Source: Humulus lupulus
Taxonomy: Eukaryota; Streptophyta; Magnoliopsida; Rosales; Cannabaceae
NCBI RefSeq assembly: GCF_963169125.1
Contig: NC_084794.1
Coordinates: 92,239,018-92,303,017 of the forward strand
Direction: 5' to 3'
DNA: 64,000 nucleotides
The notes under the pieces are model-generated. The model saw only the letters and a program-made list of their open reading frames with translations. It was not told the origin of the DNA and did not search any database. Shown one piece after another: positions 1 to 11,176 of the stretch. Every line of letters begins with the position of its first letter. Within the stretch, counting starts at the first letter, position 1. The position numbers were made by a program, and so were the translations under genes.

Positions 1-1636
1 TTGATTTCTTAAACACCCAAAGACAACTGTAATATTACCAAACAAAGGGAAACTAAATCAATCATGATTGATCAGTAGACATTTTCTAAAACACCATTTC
101 AAGGATTCAACAAAAAAAAAATACAACTACCATTTTTTACTGCAGAAATTTAGAGACTCCAAAACCAAAAAACCACTACAGCTGCCCTTTGTTAATTCTT
201 AAACCAAATAGATGGTGAACAAGAAGGAAAACAAAAAGAGAGATCAAGTGCAAGAAGGGAAAAATGATACATAATAAAATCAGTTTTATAAGATGCATAA
301 CAAGGCTAAAAGCCAAAGCAATTCATAACTAAAGGAAATCATATAAACTGATTGAAACTGAAATAGAAAATATAATATGCGTTATCAACTATAGAAGCAG
401 TTTTAAATAAAATGTGTCCATAGTAACTAGTCTAGCTATATGCAAAAAGTGAAAGCCTTAAGAAACTCAAAACTCAGCCAAGCACCAAATAAGAATGCAT
501 AATAATCCAGCAAACTCCATGTTATCATCATAACATTCAGATCATTGACTATAAAGTCTCACAGAAATTGCTAAAATAATTAATGTTATCATCCTAAGCC
601 CAATTTTTATAATAAAAGATGTAATTAATAATAAATATTTGCTCGCATAGCTGATTAATATTATTTCAACTTATTCTTGTTTCTTTGTTAACGAAGTAGG
701 TTTTTGTTATATACTCATCATAAATTACTTGCAAAAATTAACAAACAAATACTAATTAATAAATGCTGGGAGTGGGACAAATATTTTTTACTCAAAATGT
801 TAAATCCAAATTCTAACTATACTTGTATCAATTATGTATAGTAAGTACGCATATGATACCATTAATATGTTTATTAGAATTAATATTATTAGCTATAGAT
901 ATATCCAATAGAAGTAGTGTAAGACTTTAGAGACAATATTATATATGAAAAGTTGTTATAATATGTGATGTTTACGAACCCTATATAAGTGTTGTACACA
1001 TTGGATTGAGGCACCAAAAGTAATATATCAGAAAATGAAATAGGTTGAGCATAGATAGAATAGACCCATCAGCAGCCACGCAGTCGAGTACTGATTATAA
1101 TAATAACTCGAACTCAGTACTTGTTCCAGTTGCTCAGAGTCCTCAATCAACTATTCTTTATACATTACAGCTTCTCTTGTAAACCTCAAAGAAAAATCTC
1201 CATTGTGCACCCAAAATAATTTAGAAATAAACAATTCATATAGCATAATTGTATGAAGACTAAAGAAAAAATATCAAATACACGATGGAGATCAAAGATT
1301 AAAGAACATAAACAAATAATAAAAAAAAGTTAACAATCGTGTCCTGACATTCAACCCATTTGGGCATCGAAACCCCCCAAACGAGTCCCAAAAAGACTCA
1401 CATCTCACTCATTCACAACTCACACACTCCACTTTCAACAATCCTATTTCACAACAATTAATTTATCATCCAAAAGAAAAAACGATGCCAAGAAAAGTTA
1501 CTCACCCTTACACTGCAAAAGAAGATCAATCAGGGGAACCACGATGTCGTCCTCATCACCTTCCTTAAGCTATACCTGTAAAAAAGAAAAACAAGTCGAA
1601 ATGTACCATTTTGTTCCTGCCTCTATTCTCCCAAGT
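1..1636. other. AT-rich gene-free stretch
   Basis: I see no open reading frame of useful length and no recognisable transposon terminus. The only gene-like signal is the short exon-like segment at 1506-1569, listed separately. The rest could be intron, intergenic DNA or fully decayed transposon. Confidence 0.5.
1506..1569 (-). other. possible orphan exon of an unidentified gene
   Basis: Read on the minus strand, a pyrimidine-rich tract ends in TATAG at 1570-1574. It is followed by a 64-bp open segment encoding an acidic stretch (EGDEDDIVVPLIDLLLQ), then a GTGAGT donor at 1500-1505. Acceptor, reading frame and donor agree with one internal exon. I do not recognise the protein. The neighbouring upstream exon would lie where CACTA-like sequence now begins at about 1637, so this may be a gene remnant cut by transposons. 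A chance match is possible because the segment is short. Confidence 0.25.
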
Positions 1637-1913
1637 CACTTAGTATATTTAAGGGCACTCTATGGGTGCCCTTAATACCCTTTTAGGACACCCAAAGTGA
1701 GTCTTTAAAAGTCACCACTCATATTATAGACTCAAATTTTCTATTTAGGATTTTTAGGACTCTTTGGACTTTGTAGAACACTCATCGCGAGTCCTAAAAT
1801 GTGTTTTTTAAGGACTTTTATTGAGTCCTAAAAAGTTCAGAGAGATTTTTTAGGACTTAGATTTATGTGCGTGTCCTAAAAAAGTGACCCGTAAATTGTA
1901 TTTTGTAGTAGTA
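1637..1913 (-). mobile_element. small CACTA-like non-autonomous element
   Basis: The right edge reads TTTTGTAGTAGTA, which on the minus strand is a CACTA-type terminus with the first C changed to T. The left edge is CACTTAGTATATTTAAGGG. Between them the motif TAGGACT or GTCCTAAAA recurs many times in both orientations, as in CACTA subterminal regions. No coding capacity is seen. No convincing 3-bp target duplication was found, so the left boundary is a guess. It could instead be a truncated end of a larger element. Confidence 0.35.
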
Positions 1914-1915
1914 TA

Positions 1916-2299
1916 AATACAAAAGCTAATAATATGAAAAATTTAGAAACAAAAAAAAATCTAGTTTTAAAAGTTTTTAATAAATACATAATTTTTATAA
2001 ATATATATCTACATAATTTAGTTTATTTTTAAAATTATACTATTCATTAATTTTTTTACAATATTTTTCAAATTGATAAAACAACTCTTCTTTAACTAAT
2101 ACAAATTTTTTAAATATGTTAAAGAATAACAAATTAAAATTTTGATATAAAAATTATTATGAATACAAAAGTTAAGAATATGAAAAATTTAGAAACAAAA
2201 AAAATCTAATTTTAAAAGTTTTTAATAAATACATAATTTTTATAAATATATATATTTACATAATATATTTTATTTTTAAAATTATACTATTCATTAATT
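1916..2299 (+). repeat. direct duplication of a 137-bp AT-rich segment
   Basis: The segment at about 1916-2052 recurs at about 2162-2299 with only a few substitutions. Shared landmarks, in order, are AATACAAAAG, ATATGAAAAATTTAGAAAC, TTTTTAATAAATACATAATT and ACTATTCATTAAT. The offset is about 246 bp, with a diverged spacer of about 110 bp. It lies just inside the CACTA end at 2752 and is probably internal sequence of that element. Confidence 0.7.
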
Positions 2300-2319
2300 A
2301 TAATTTTTTATTTGAATTT

Positions 2320-2752
2320 TGACGATATTTTATCACTGTCGACATTGGGGTCAATAGCGACAATGCTTAACTGTCAGCATTGATCTTGAATTAATTGTCG
2401 GCGTTGGGGTCAATAGCGACACATTTTAACTGTCGGCATTGGTCTCGAATTAACTGTCGGCATTGGGTCAATAGTGACACATTTTAACTATCGGCATTGG
2501 TCTCAAATTAACGGTCGGCGTTGGGGTCAACAACGACACATTTTTAAATGTCGGCATTGGTCTCGAATTAACTGTTAGCGTTAGGGTCAATAGTGATAGT
2601 TAAAAGAATCGGTGACAGTTATTAGCTACCGGCATTGGTCTCTATGCCTACAGTTTTTAACTGTCGGCGTAGTGTCCCGCTAAGCAATTACGACAGTCAA
2701 AAGAGTTGAATGTTGTGGTTGGGTGTCGGAAAAGCCCAAGTTTGTAGTAGTG
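2320..2752 (-). mobile_element. CACTA element end with 58-59 bp subterminal repeats
   Basis: The right edge TTTGTAGTAGTG (ending at 2752) is a CACTA terminus on the minus strand. Inside it, a unit containing GTCGGCATTGG(GG)TCAATAGCGACA recurs at about 2336, 2395, 2454, 2512 and 2572, a period of 58-59 bp. Between these copies lie variants of CTGTCGGCATTGGTCTCGAA. Such arrays are the usual transposase-binding subterminal regions of CACTA elements. The matching opposite terminus was not found in the window, so the element is probably truncated or broken by the one ending at 1913. Confidence 0.6.
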
Positions 2753-4296
2753 ATAGCATCACATATGAACATGTATACTTACACACCTTACTCACATATC
2801 TTTATATAATACAAACAATATTATATACACTCCACCATATACATATATCTATGTCTTTATAATTCATCATGTTTGTACAAGAACACACACACACATAGAT
2901 ATGCAATAGTGCACGCCTATACCATGCTCATCTATACATATTTTTATAAATGAATTTATTCATAGAAAATAATAATGCATAAAACCACATGTACAACCCT
3001 AGCATTTTTCTATGGATTTAAAAAAAAATAGAGACATGCAGAACAATCATCAATCACATAGGAAAACAAAAATCAAATCAACAAACAAAACAAAAGCATA
3101 AACCTCTTGATCACTTTACTTAGTCCAAAACTTTAGAAATATGTATTGACACCCTCGTTGCTTGTCACAAAGACCTAGATTTGAAACACCCCAAAGCATC
3201 TATATCTTAGAATTTTGGAGAGAAAGGTAAGGAGAAGGAAAATAAAATAACACCATCATACCTTTTCTAAACTCAAAAACCTTAATCCTCTTGGCTTGTT
3301 TGGTCGAATTCACTACAAGGAAACTCTCTTGAATCCTATGCTAGCTCCACACATGGAACCTAGTTCAACGAATCCCCAACACATATTTTCTTAGAAATTA
3401 GAAGGAGAATGGAAATAATGAAATCCCCTAGTATGGACGAAAGAAGAATATGGGACATGGGTTTCCCTTCTTGGTGTTAGGCGGCCACAAATGGTGATGA
3501 AGGGAAGAAGAAAAGAACAAGGAAAAGGAAAAGAAAAAGGGAAACCAACTACTTAAGCCTTACCCTAGCCGAACCGTCTAGCCAATTCCCCAATCATAGA
3601 CCAATTATTTCCCTTGATTCCCTCATCTAATATTATGCAAATTGACAACTAAGATTTTATGGAGTTATCTACAAAAAATAGAAACCACCACCAATGACTT
3701 CTCCAAGGCTTGACCGACTCCTCACCCTACTTGTGCACTCTCAATCTCGGCCAGCTCCAATAAAGGAAACAAATCAATCCCTTTATTTTCTAATTGACAA
3801 GATAATTACTATGAAAGGTAACCATAAGAGTATATACAAAGCTATCAATTTATATTGACTTTGGATCAAATAATATAATCTAAAAATAGAAACACATCGC
3901 ACCTTTCCCACTTGGTGCTTGACCAAAATCCTCATTTTTACACCATAAGAATTTGGTCATAGCACACTTAAGAAATTACTCATTTTACTTTGATTGTAAT
4001 ATTTTCCGGTTATTATAACTAATATCCAAATGATTCTCAAAACAGAAAAAAAAAAATGGGTGTCTTGATCTTTATCTCACGTGTACACACAAGACAAGAC
4101 TAGATAAACTCTCAACATTCATTCTCTTGTTGTGTCACACTTATTTTCTGTTTTAAACTCAATAGTAAATAGATAATTCACAAAGCAAATATTTTCAAAC
4201 AATTCAAATAAATAAAAATATCCAATTAAATAATTAACAACTATTTAAATAAAAAATGCAACAAAATAAAAATAAATAAAAAACTGGTGCGCTACA
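2753..4296 (-). mobile_element. probable gypsy LTR, minus strand, 3' end lost
   Basis: On the minus strand this begins at 4296 with TGTAGCGCACCAG, a gypsy-like LTR start. It continues through a long AT-rich tract and then a GC-richer segment near 3100-3560, as in the transcribed part of other LTRs here. There is no coding sequence. The other end would fall near 2753, where a CACTA terminus abuts, and I found no matching target duplication. The assignment rests on overall layout and the TG start only. Confidence 0.35.
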
Positions 4297-4777
4297 TGTA
4301 CGAAATCGACATCACGACATGAGGGAAAGTAACATGTCATACGTTTGCTTGTGGTCCAGAGTCGCTTTGCATGACACCTGACACTTTATTCTAGGCCCCG
4401 AGGACAACTCTTTATACCTAGAGGGCTGGATCCGAAAAGGGGATGGGAAGACCTCGATGATAGTCCTTGGGCGTAACTCATGAGGACAATCTTCTCCGAA
4501 GGTGGATCACAACAGGTAGGGAATGGCTTACCTTCTGAGAAGCTTTGATCGAGCTCACCAGGACTTCCTTAGTTTTTGTGGAGCTCAATTACTCTCTAAT
4601 GATTGACATGTGTCATTTTACGAAAACACGGACAACATTCTCTTTCTCTAATCTCTTTCATCCTTCAATCTCTCAGTCACCCCTCCCCTCTCTTAACTCC
4701 CTTTTGATATTATCTTTGTTGGGTTTCCTATTGTTTTTTTGCTCTGGGTATACCTAGATACCTGGTTATATCATGAG
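4297..4777. other. unassigned stretch, GC-richer than its surroundings
   Basis: This lies between the probable LTR and a CACTA-like terminus. It is less AT-rich than its neighbours and has a pyrimidine-rich part near 4640-4700. The 70-codon reading frame here resembles nothing I recognise. It could be part of another LTR. Confidence 0.3.
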
Positions 4778-6290
4778 ACTACTACAAAAATGATATTTAG
4801 CAAGACATATTTAACAACACTTCATTAAAAAGCGTTGCTAATTTATTGATTATTGTAATTAGACATACTTTAATACAGAGTCTTGCTAAAGAACTCATAT
4901 ATTTATAAATCCTATATTTTAAAATAAATAATAATAACAAATAGACATTAATCTTAGTGGAGTACTGTAACTTGCCTCATTTTTAATCATCCGTATCTTT
5001 TAAAGGTGAGCTATACCAAGAAAAAAAAAACCTACCATTTCCTCTCTCTACACCCTCATTGATATCAAGCATTCTTCCAAATAAATTCTAGAAAGTCTCC
5101 AAAACTCAACATTGTATTTCTTATATGCTGTGTATGAATTAATTTGGAGATTTGTGCGTTTCAAATTTTCAATTTCAGTCAAAAGCTCCGCAATTAGATC
5201 ATGATTGTTTTGGTGTTGTCAGGTTATATATATACACGCTTTCAGCATCAACATGCAGTCTTCATCTAAGAATGCCCATCAATTTTATGTGAGCATTGCA
5301 CTTTTGGCTCATTTATTAAAGTATTTCTATCAATTTCTTTGTTTGAATTTTTCTGAGTTAATTATTTTATTGTATTTAATTTTTTTTCTTTTATTGATTT
5401 TCTCTTTATGATTATTACTTATGTACTGCAATTTTTTTCCCAGATTAACTATGTAGAGAAGTGAGAGAACTAATTAACCTTTATAAAAAAAAAATGTAAG
5501 ATTAGATATTTATAACAATTAATACTTTGACTAACGTTATTGAGCCAATTCTCAAGCTTGTTGTTTATTGTTAATTTTGGGTATTTCAAATCTATGATCA
5601 TTTACTGTTCTTATATTATTAGTTACTTTGGCTGGATTTTCATATTGTTTTGCTAATTTTATTATTATTTTTCAAAGTTACATACATATATCTATACTAT
5701 TTTTTTTTCCCGTAGTGTTTCTTCCACAATGACACAATATGGGATGGTACAACTAATCATTCTTCAGAGTACATGACAAATTGTTTGGAAAACTACTAGC
5801 TTTTAGGAAGAATTAAGGTCCTAGAAAAATTTGTACATTATTGTTATAAAGTGTTTACTTTGTTTTTCGAATTTTTTTATCACTATTGTACTTACTATTT
5901 CGATGGTATAAGAATAAGTATGGATGTTTCACATTAGAATTGTGTTATTAACTTAAATTTATGAAAGTATAATTTTTTATTTTTTTTATAATTTATCTTT
6001 TAAAAAAATTTAATGCAGTATAAAATTTGATATAATATATTTAAAAAAATAAATTTTTATATTACTTAAATTTTTTATAATTATAAATATAAAAAGGAAC
6101 ATATAGCAACGTTTTTATGTTGAATGATGTTGTATGTCTTCATTTACAACATATGGTAACACTTTTACAAGTGTTGCCTTATACCTACTCTTTTAGCAAC
6201 ACTCTAGGAGGCAACACTTTAAAAGTGTTGCCTTTTAACTTTCTTGAGTTAAAAAAAAGTGTTACCAAAGTCTAGGATTTCCATAGGTTC
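4778..6290 (+). mobile_element. CACTA-like non-autonomous relic
   Basis: The left edge reads ACTACTACAAAAATG, like a CACTA terminus. Short motifs built on GCAACACTTTTAAAAGTGTTGCC recur just inside the left edge (AACAACACTTC, AAGCGTTGCT) and at 6100-6270 in both orientations, as expected of subterminal repeats. The right terminus is decayed and no target duplication was identified, so the right boundary is approximate. The interior is AT-rich and holds no credible gene. Confidence 0.45.
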
Positions 6291-7380
6291 AGTTGTTTGA
6301 TTCTGTAATATATTTTATTATAGCAGAACATCTTGGATTGCTGGTGTGGTGGCTTGGCGGAGTGCAACTGTAGCTACTGGTTGGTGGCGGATTGTAGAAT
6401 TTGAAGTGCTTGGTATATTGCCCTTTTAGGTATCCACATAATTTGTTTGATTAAAATCCCCAAATCTAAGTATTAGTGATAATTTATTTGACCTGAGAAT
6501 TTTTTTCTGATTTGAGTTTGTTCTTTGTTATTTATTTTTATTGGATTGAATAAAATATGTGTTTGTGTATTTTAAATAAGAAAAATTTGTGCTTGTCTTC
6601 TAACACTTCAACCGATACTATAATGTCAGGTTGATAATACTCTTGTTCATTGTATATGTCTTCTAGCATATGTGTACATTTCTTGTATATTGTTCTTAGT
6701 TCCATGTTGATGATATGCATAAATAGTTATGTGTTTTTGAGAAACAGGGTGAGATATAATGTTGTTCTTAGTTCCAAGTTGTTGTTGTGTATATCAGGTA
6801 TATTTGAGTTTTGAGATATGCTTCAGCTGCTCGAATATTTAATCTTGTTATTGAGAAACGGTATATGTCTTTTGACATTTTACCTTGTTTAGAACTTTAG
6901 ATACCTCTTTTGTTCTCTTTGACATTTAGGAGTGTTGATTTGATTTATATAATTTTGGTGATGAGTTTTTGCAATTATGTTTCGGGTTTTGTTTATATGT
7001 TTTTAGCTAAATATTTTTAACACACAAAAGAAGATAATAGTTTCTTTTTTTTTTTACACAAGAAGTGAAGTAAATGTGCTAGACATTGGATGATTTTATT
7101 AAGCTTTTCTAAGTCTATATTTTTTTAAATTAATTATGATTTTAAATTTGTTTAATATGATATTAAATGGTCAAATTCAATTAGGTCCAAAGCCTAAACA
7201 ACTCACAATAATTTTAAATTAAATAACCAAGTAATAATATTAAGAGGTCCAAAGCCTCTTATTTTCAAAATTATGATCAAAATAATTTTCTAAATTTAAT
7301 TATGCAAGACAACAAAGTTGTCCTTTTAAAATTATCTCGTGGCAAAAGAATTTTTAAAAGTATGGAAGGCAACAAAAAGC
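6291..7380. other. gene-free AT-rich stretch
   Basis: Nothing recognisable apart from homopolymer-rich, AT-rich sequence. The short minus-strand frame near 6538-6720 has no family features and I treat it as chance. Confidence 0.5.
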
Positions 7381-7590
7381 AAATTTAAAAATAAATTGTG
7401 ATCAAGGCCCCCAATAGCCCCAAACCCGAAACCTGACCCAATTGTATTCGACACCCAATTAGATCCGATTTGATCAAACCCAAAATCTGAAAGGTCGGGT
7501 TCGATATAATTTTTCTAAATCCGAAACTCGTGAAACATGAACTCGATGGGCCCGAAACCCGAATATCTAACGTGTGTGCACCCCTAGCTG
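7381..7590 (-). mobile_element. hAT-like MITE fragment
   Basis: On the minus strand the right edge reads CTAGGGGTGCACACACG, the TAGGGGTGYRCA terminus typical of plant hAT-derived miniature elements. It is followed by the characteristic run of CCCGAA/TTCGGG words (CCCGAAACC, GGTCGGGTTCG, GGGCCCGAAACCCGAA). The opposite terminus and an 8-bp target duplication were not found, so only one end is supported. Confidence 0.4.
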
Positions 7591-8939
7591 AGGGTCATGG
7601 GTTGGCGTAGTGTTGGGGTCGTTGGTTGGTACGGGGCTAGGGTCGCAGGTTGGTTAAGGTCTAGTGTTTCATGGATCTGAGTTCGTGGTTGGCTAGTGAG
7701 TCGGGGTACCCGATCTAGATCACATTCTCTCTATTATTCTTTTTTTTTCTTGTTTTTAGTTTTGCAATAACTAAATTTAAGTTTCTTGCAGATGGTGGTG
7801 GCAATGGATTGCAAAAATTTAGGTTTATTGCGTTGGTTTCAGATCTAAGTTTGCAATTTTATAATAACTCTAAAATTGTCTTGATATCTAACTTTAAATC
7901 TTCTTTCTTTTTTCTTTTCTCTGTAAATGCATGAGACACGTCTTTTAAAAAACAAATAAAATATATATTAATATTTTGGTTTTTCTCTTCTTTTAAGTAG
8001 TGGTTGCATGGTTCATGGTAATGGCGAGAAAAGATGCCCAAAAGTTTGCCTACCATATTTTTCCATTATACCCTAAGTTGCCACACCTACATGCGATTTC
8101 TAGTGTTATGTGTATTCAAAATGAGTTTCTCAAATAAAGAAAAATGCATGAAGAAAACGAAAGCACACCAGACATCTCATAAAAAATAATAATATATAAA
8201 ATATCAACAAGAATTTCATAAACAACTTACAAGGTGGTGAAGAAGATCTTGGACAGCGTTGGAAAGGGGTTGAACCATTTTGTTGAATTCATAAAATCGA
8301 TGATCGTCGAGGGTGCAGAAAGAAATTTTTGGCAAAGAGAAATGAAAATGTGAAATCTTGGATGAATGAAAAGAGGGTATATATAGAATAATCTCATGGG
8401 AAATTAAGGCCTGTCCGATCAAGGAAATTTTAGATCGAATGTTCACAGCTAAATGGGCAAAATAGTGCCAAAAGGGTGAAAAGACAACTGTCATAGTACT
8501 TGGGAACCCAAACAGACACCTATGGTGACACAACGTGCCAAAATACTTTAGAGGGTAGGTGAGCATATTTCCCAAGAAGAAGTGGAAAAGACCTACTATG
8601 CTTGTTAGAAACAATAGTGACGTCACGCACGAGCAGACAATTGGGAGCAAATGTTGTACCTGAAAAATACGAGCCAGTGTGTCTTGTTTGCGGTACAGTT
8701 GTGCATCATTTAATGAAGTCTTCTTTAACTCCAGGCACATAGAGCTAATTTCCAGATACTTAGGTTGTTCTACTATAGAACGCAGGGAATCGAAGAGACC
8801 ATTTAATCAGACCCTGAGGTCACCTAAACAGAGTTCGTGTAACCTGATATACAGTTCAAACAATCATGAAAGGTTGAGCTCATGTTATAAGTCTTCAGCT
8901 CGCAACCGACATGAAGGAGGCGCAGAAACGAGTCCCTAA
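7591..8939. other. unassigned stretch with one unrecognised minus-strand frame
   Basis: The main feature is a 174-codon minus-strand open frame at 8216-8740, rich in Phe, Leu, His and Ser with several hydrophobic runs. No domain, signal or family is recognised, and no matching splice or neighbour evidence supports it. A shorter plus-strand frame (8679-8939) overlaps its start. Either could be chance, or decayed transposon coding sequence. Confidence 0.2.
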
Positions 8940-9448
8940 AGATTCACGATTTATATTTGAATAAAGAATATTGCGATTTTGCATAGTAAATGTAGAATAT
9001 CATGGAATTAATGTAATCAATGTAATAAATGGAAATGAAGCATTTTTGTAAGTTACCCAAACATGTCCATTAATCATCTATAAATAGAAATGGAATGGAC
9101 AGGAAAATGGGAGGAAAACTTTTGTATACCGAAACTCTAGAGAAGTTGCCATAAATAATTCTTTTAAGAATAATACATCAATAACATTGACTCAGGGACT
9201 AGGTGGATTTTAACCACTGAACCACGTAAATTGTGTGTTTTCTTTATTTACAATTTATTACAAGCCTAATTCTGTCTTTTAAAATTTCTTAATTCTCAGT
9301 TGACGAAAAAACCGATTCAATGGGTTCTATGTTTTTGAATTGTGATTTAATGTATGGGTATATATGAGATGTTGGATCTGGTATTGGTTAAATTTTTAAT
9401 AGTTACCATTCCGCTGCACACTATGATTTATACAATCAATACCAACAA
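8940..9448 (+). mobile_element. possible copia LTR region
   Basis: The segment contains GAACCACGTAAATTGTGTG, a wording I associate with the R-U5 region of plant copia LTRs. It ends just before a TTGGTACGAGAG sequence resembling a primer-binding site (9449-9460). A copia gag-pol relic on the same strand starts at 11177. The LTR start is not defined and no second copy is visible, so this is tentative. Confidence 0.3.
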
Positions 9449-9460
9449 TTGGTACGAGAG
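9449..9460 (+). promoter_or_regulatory. possible degraded primer-binding site
   Basis: TTGGTACGAGAG resembles the initiator-tRNA-Met primer-binding consensus TGGTATCAGAGC with substitutions. It would serve the copia relic that follows downstream on the same strand. Confidence 0.25.
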
Positions 9461-11176
9461 TGGTTCATATATATCATACATAAAATGATGTTGATATGTA
9501 TGAATGAGTGGATGGTTTTATTTTTTGAATGTATGGTTGAATGATGAATCATTAATTATATAGTGATTGTTGGGTCTGGGTTTTGTTTTCTATTTTGTCT
9601 AGATCTTTTGTAAGCCATAATGGGGCATAGGAATTTTTGTAATTTTTTTTTTTGGAAATTTTATTGTTAAAATTTTTGATCACAAGATGGAGATGAAGAA
9701 GAAGAAAATGCAGAAATCGTCTTTGTGCACCGTTGCGCCCACCTACTAGTGTCGCGGTGCTTGTATGTTTCCAGCCGCCAGCTTCAAAAGTGTTTTGAAG
9801 CACTCCAAAATCCTAACCTAATTATGTCTTTGATTAATTAATTTTTTTAAATTATTTGAATTTGAAAATTGATTATCTTATTTTAATTTCATTAGAAAAA
9901 TCAAATATTTTAGGTTGATTGGATATTTTAAAATTCCAAGTTTAAATAATCATTTAAATTATTTTCTTGATTATTTAAATTCAACTAAATTAAAAGATAA
10001 TAAAAGGTTTATTAAATTAAAAGTCAGTTTTAATTAATTAAATAATTTAATTAGAAAATTATTTTGATTAATTAATTGGTTGGACCTAAAGACTAAAATT
10101 ATGAAGATGGACCTCAAATGGAGAAGTAGCATCTTTGGGAAAAATGTTAATTGATGTGATTGATAACATGATCATGCATTAGTCGATTACATGTCATACA
10201 TGAAACCCCACACAATTTTAATCATGCATCTCATATGCCGAAACATGATTATTTAGGATTGTCCTAATTGTTTATATAAATTGTTTTTGTGAAATTAATT
10301 CGCGTGTAAACAACTACGTTAGTTGAACTTGGTAAACCACACCATAATAAAGACATGCTTTTTAATTTAAGCCCTTTTAGATAACCATTTTTATATAAAA
10401 AGGTGTTTTATTAAAGTTTGATGAATGTAATGGTAAAATTAATTATTATATTTCACCTAATTTTGACTTAGGATATGTTATGGCTTAAATGAACTTGGGC
10501 CCATTTAAAATGGATTAATAATAAATTAATTATGTTACATTCATGGGGTTATAATAAACTAGTAATTAATTTGGAATTAATTAATTATTTTAATAAACAC
10601 ACTTAAATCAAAATAGTAAGCGAGAGAATGTTGACATCTCAATGTGACATATGATCTCCATTATTAGTACAACACCATAAGATATGGTTCAGACCTCGAG
10701 GTGGATTTGTTCCTGTCCCCCTAAGGAAGATTACTAACCATATCAATATCAATGTTAGATTTTTACGAAGACATGAAAAAGTGATATATTTAAGGCTTGA
10801 CTAACCATAAGGCAACACTTTCTAGGTTATGTCATGGACTTCAAAATAATGGGTTACACTTACAAAGACACAATTAAGCTTTTGCGGTGGATAATTGTGT
10901 CTTGACCAAATAAATGATACTTTCTTTTTAAAAGAGAAAATATGAGATCTTTTAAGTTTTAATTCATGAATACAAGATTTTCTTGTAGACTGTCTAAAAT
11001 TAATTTGACCAACCGTACGAAGGCACTTTAATTATTGGGTAGTTTTATCATGGAATAATAAATGTTAAGTTTATGTGTTTTAATTGTTGCATTTATGGAT
11101 TATGTTTACTTTCCAAACAATATCATAATTATTTATATAATATTGAATCTTGTATGTTTTATTTATTTTTAGTAAA
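9461..11176. other. gene-free leader between possible primer-binding site and copia gag
   Basis: No credible gene. The stretch is AT-rich with many AATTAATT words. If the copia assignment is right, this is an unusually long untranslated leader or contains older insertions. I see no clear transposon termini inside it. Confidence 0.35.

Noticed and set aside
2336..2600. Regular 58-59 bp repeats, at first sight CRISPR-like
   Set aside because: The repeats and the stretches between them are all related to each other, the sequence is plant, and the array ends at a CACTA terminus. It fits subterminal repeats.
5700..5722. CCCGTAGTG at 5711-5719 as the right end of the CACTA-like relic starting at 4778
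   Set aside because: The subterminal motifs shared with the left end continue to about 6270, beyond this point, so it is more likely coincidental.
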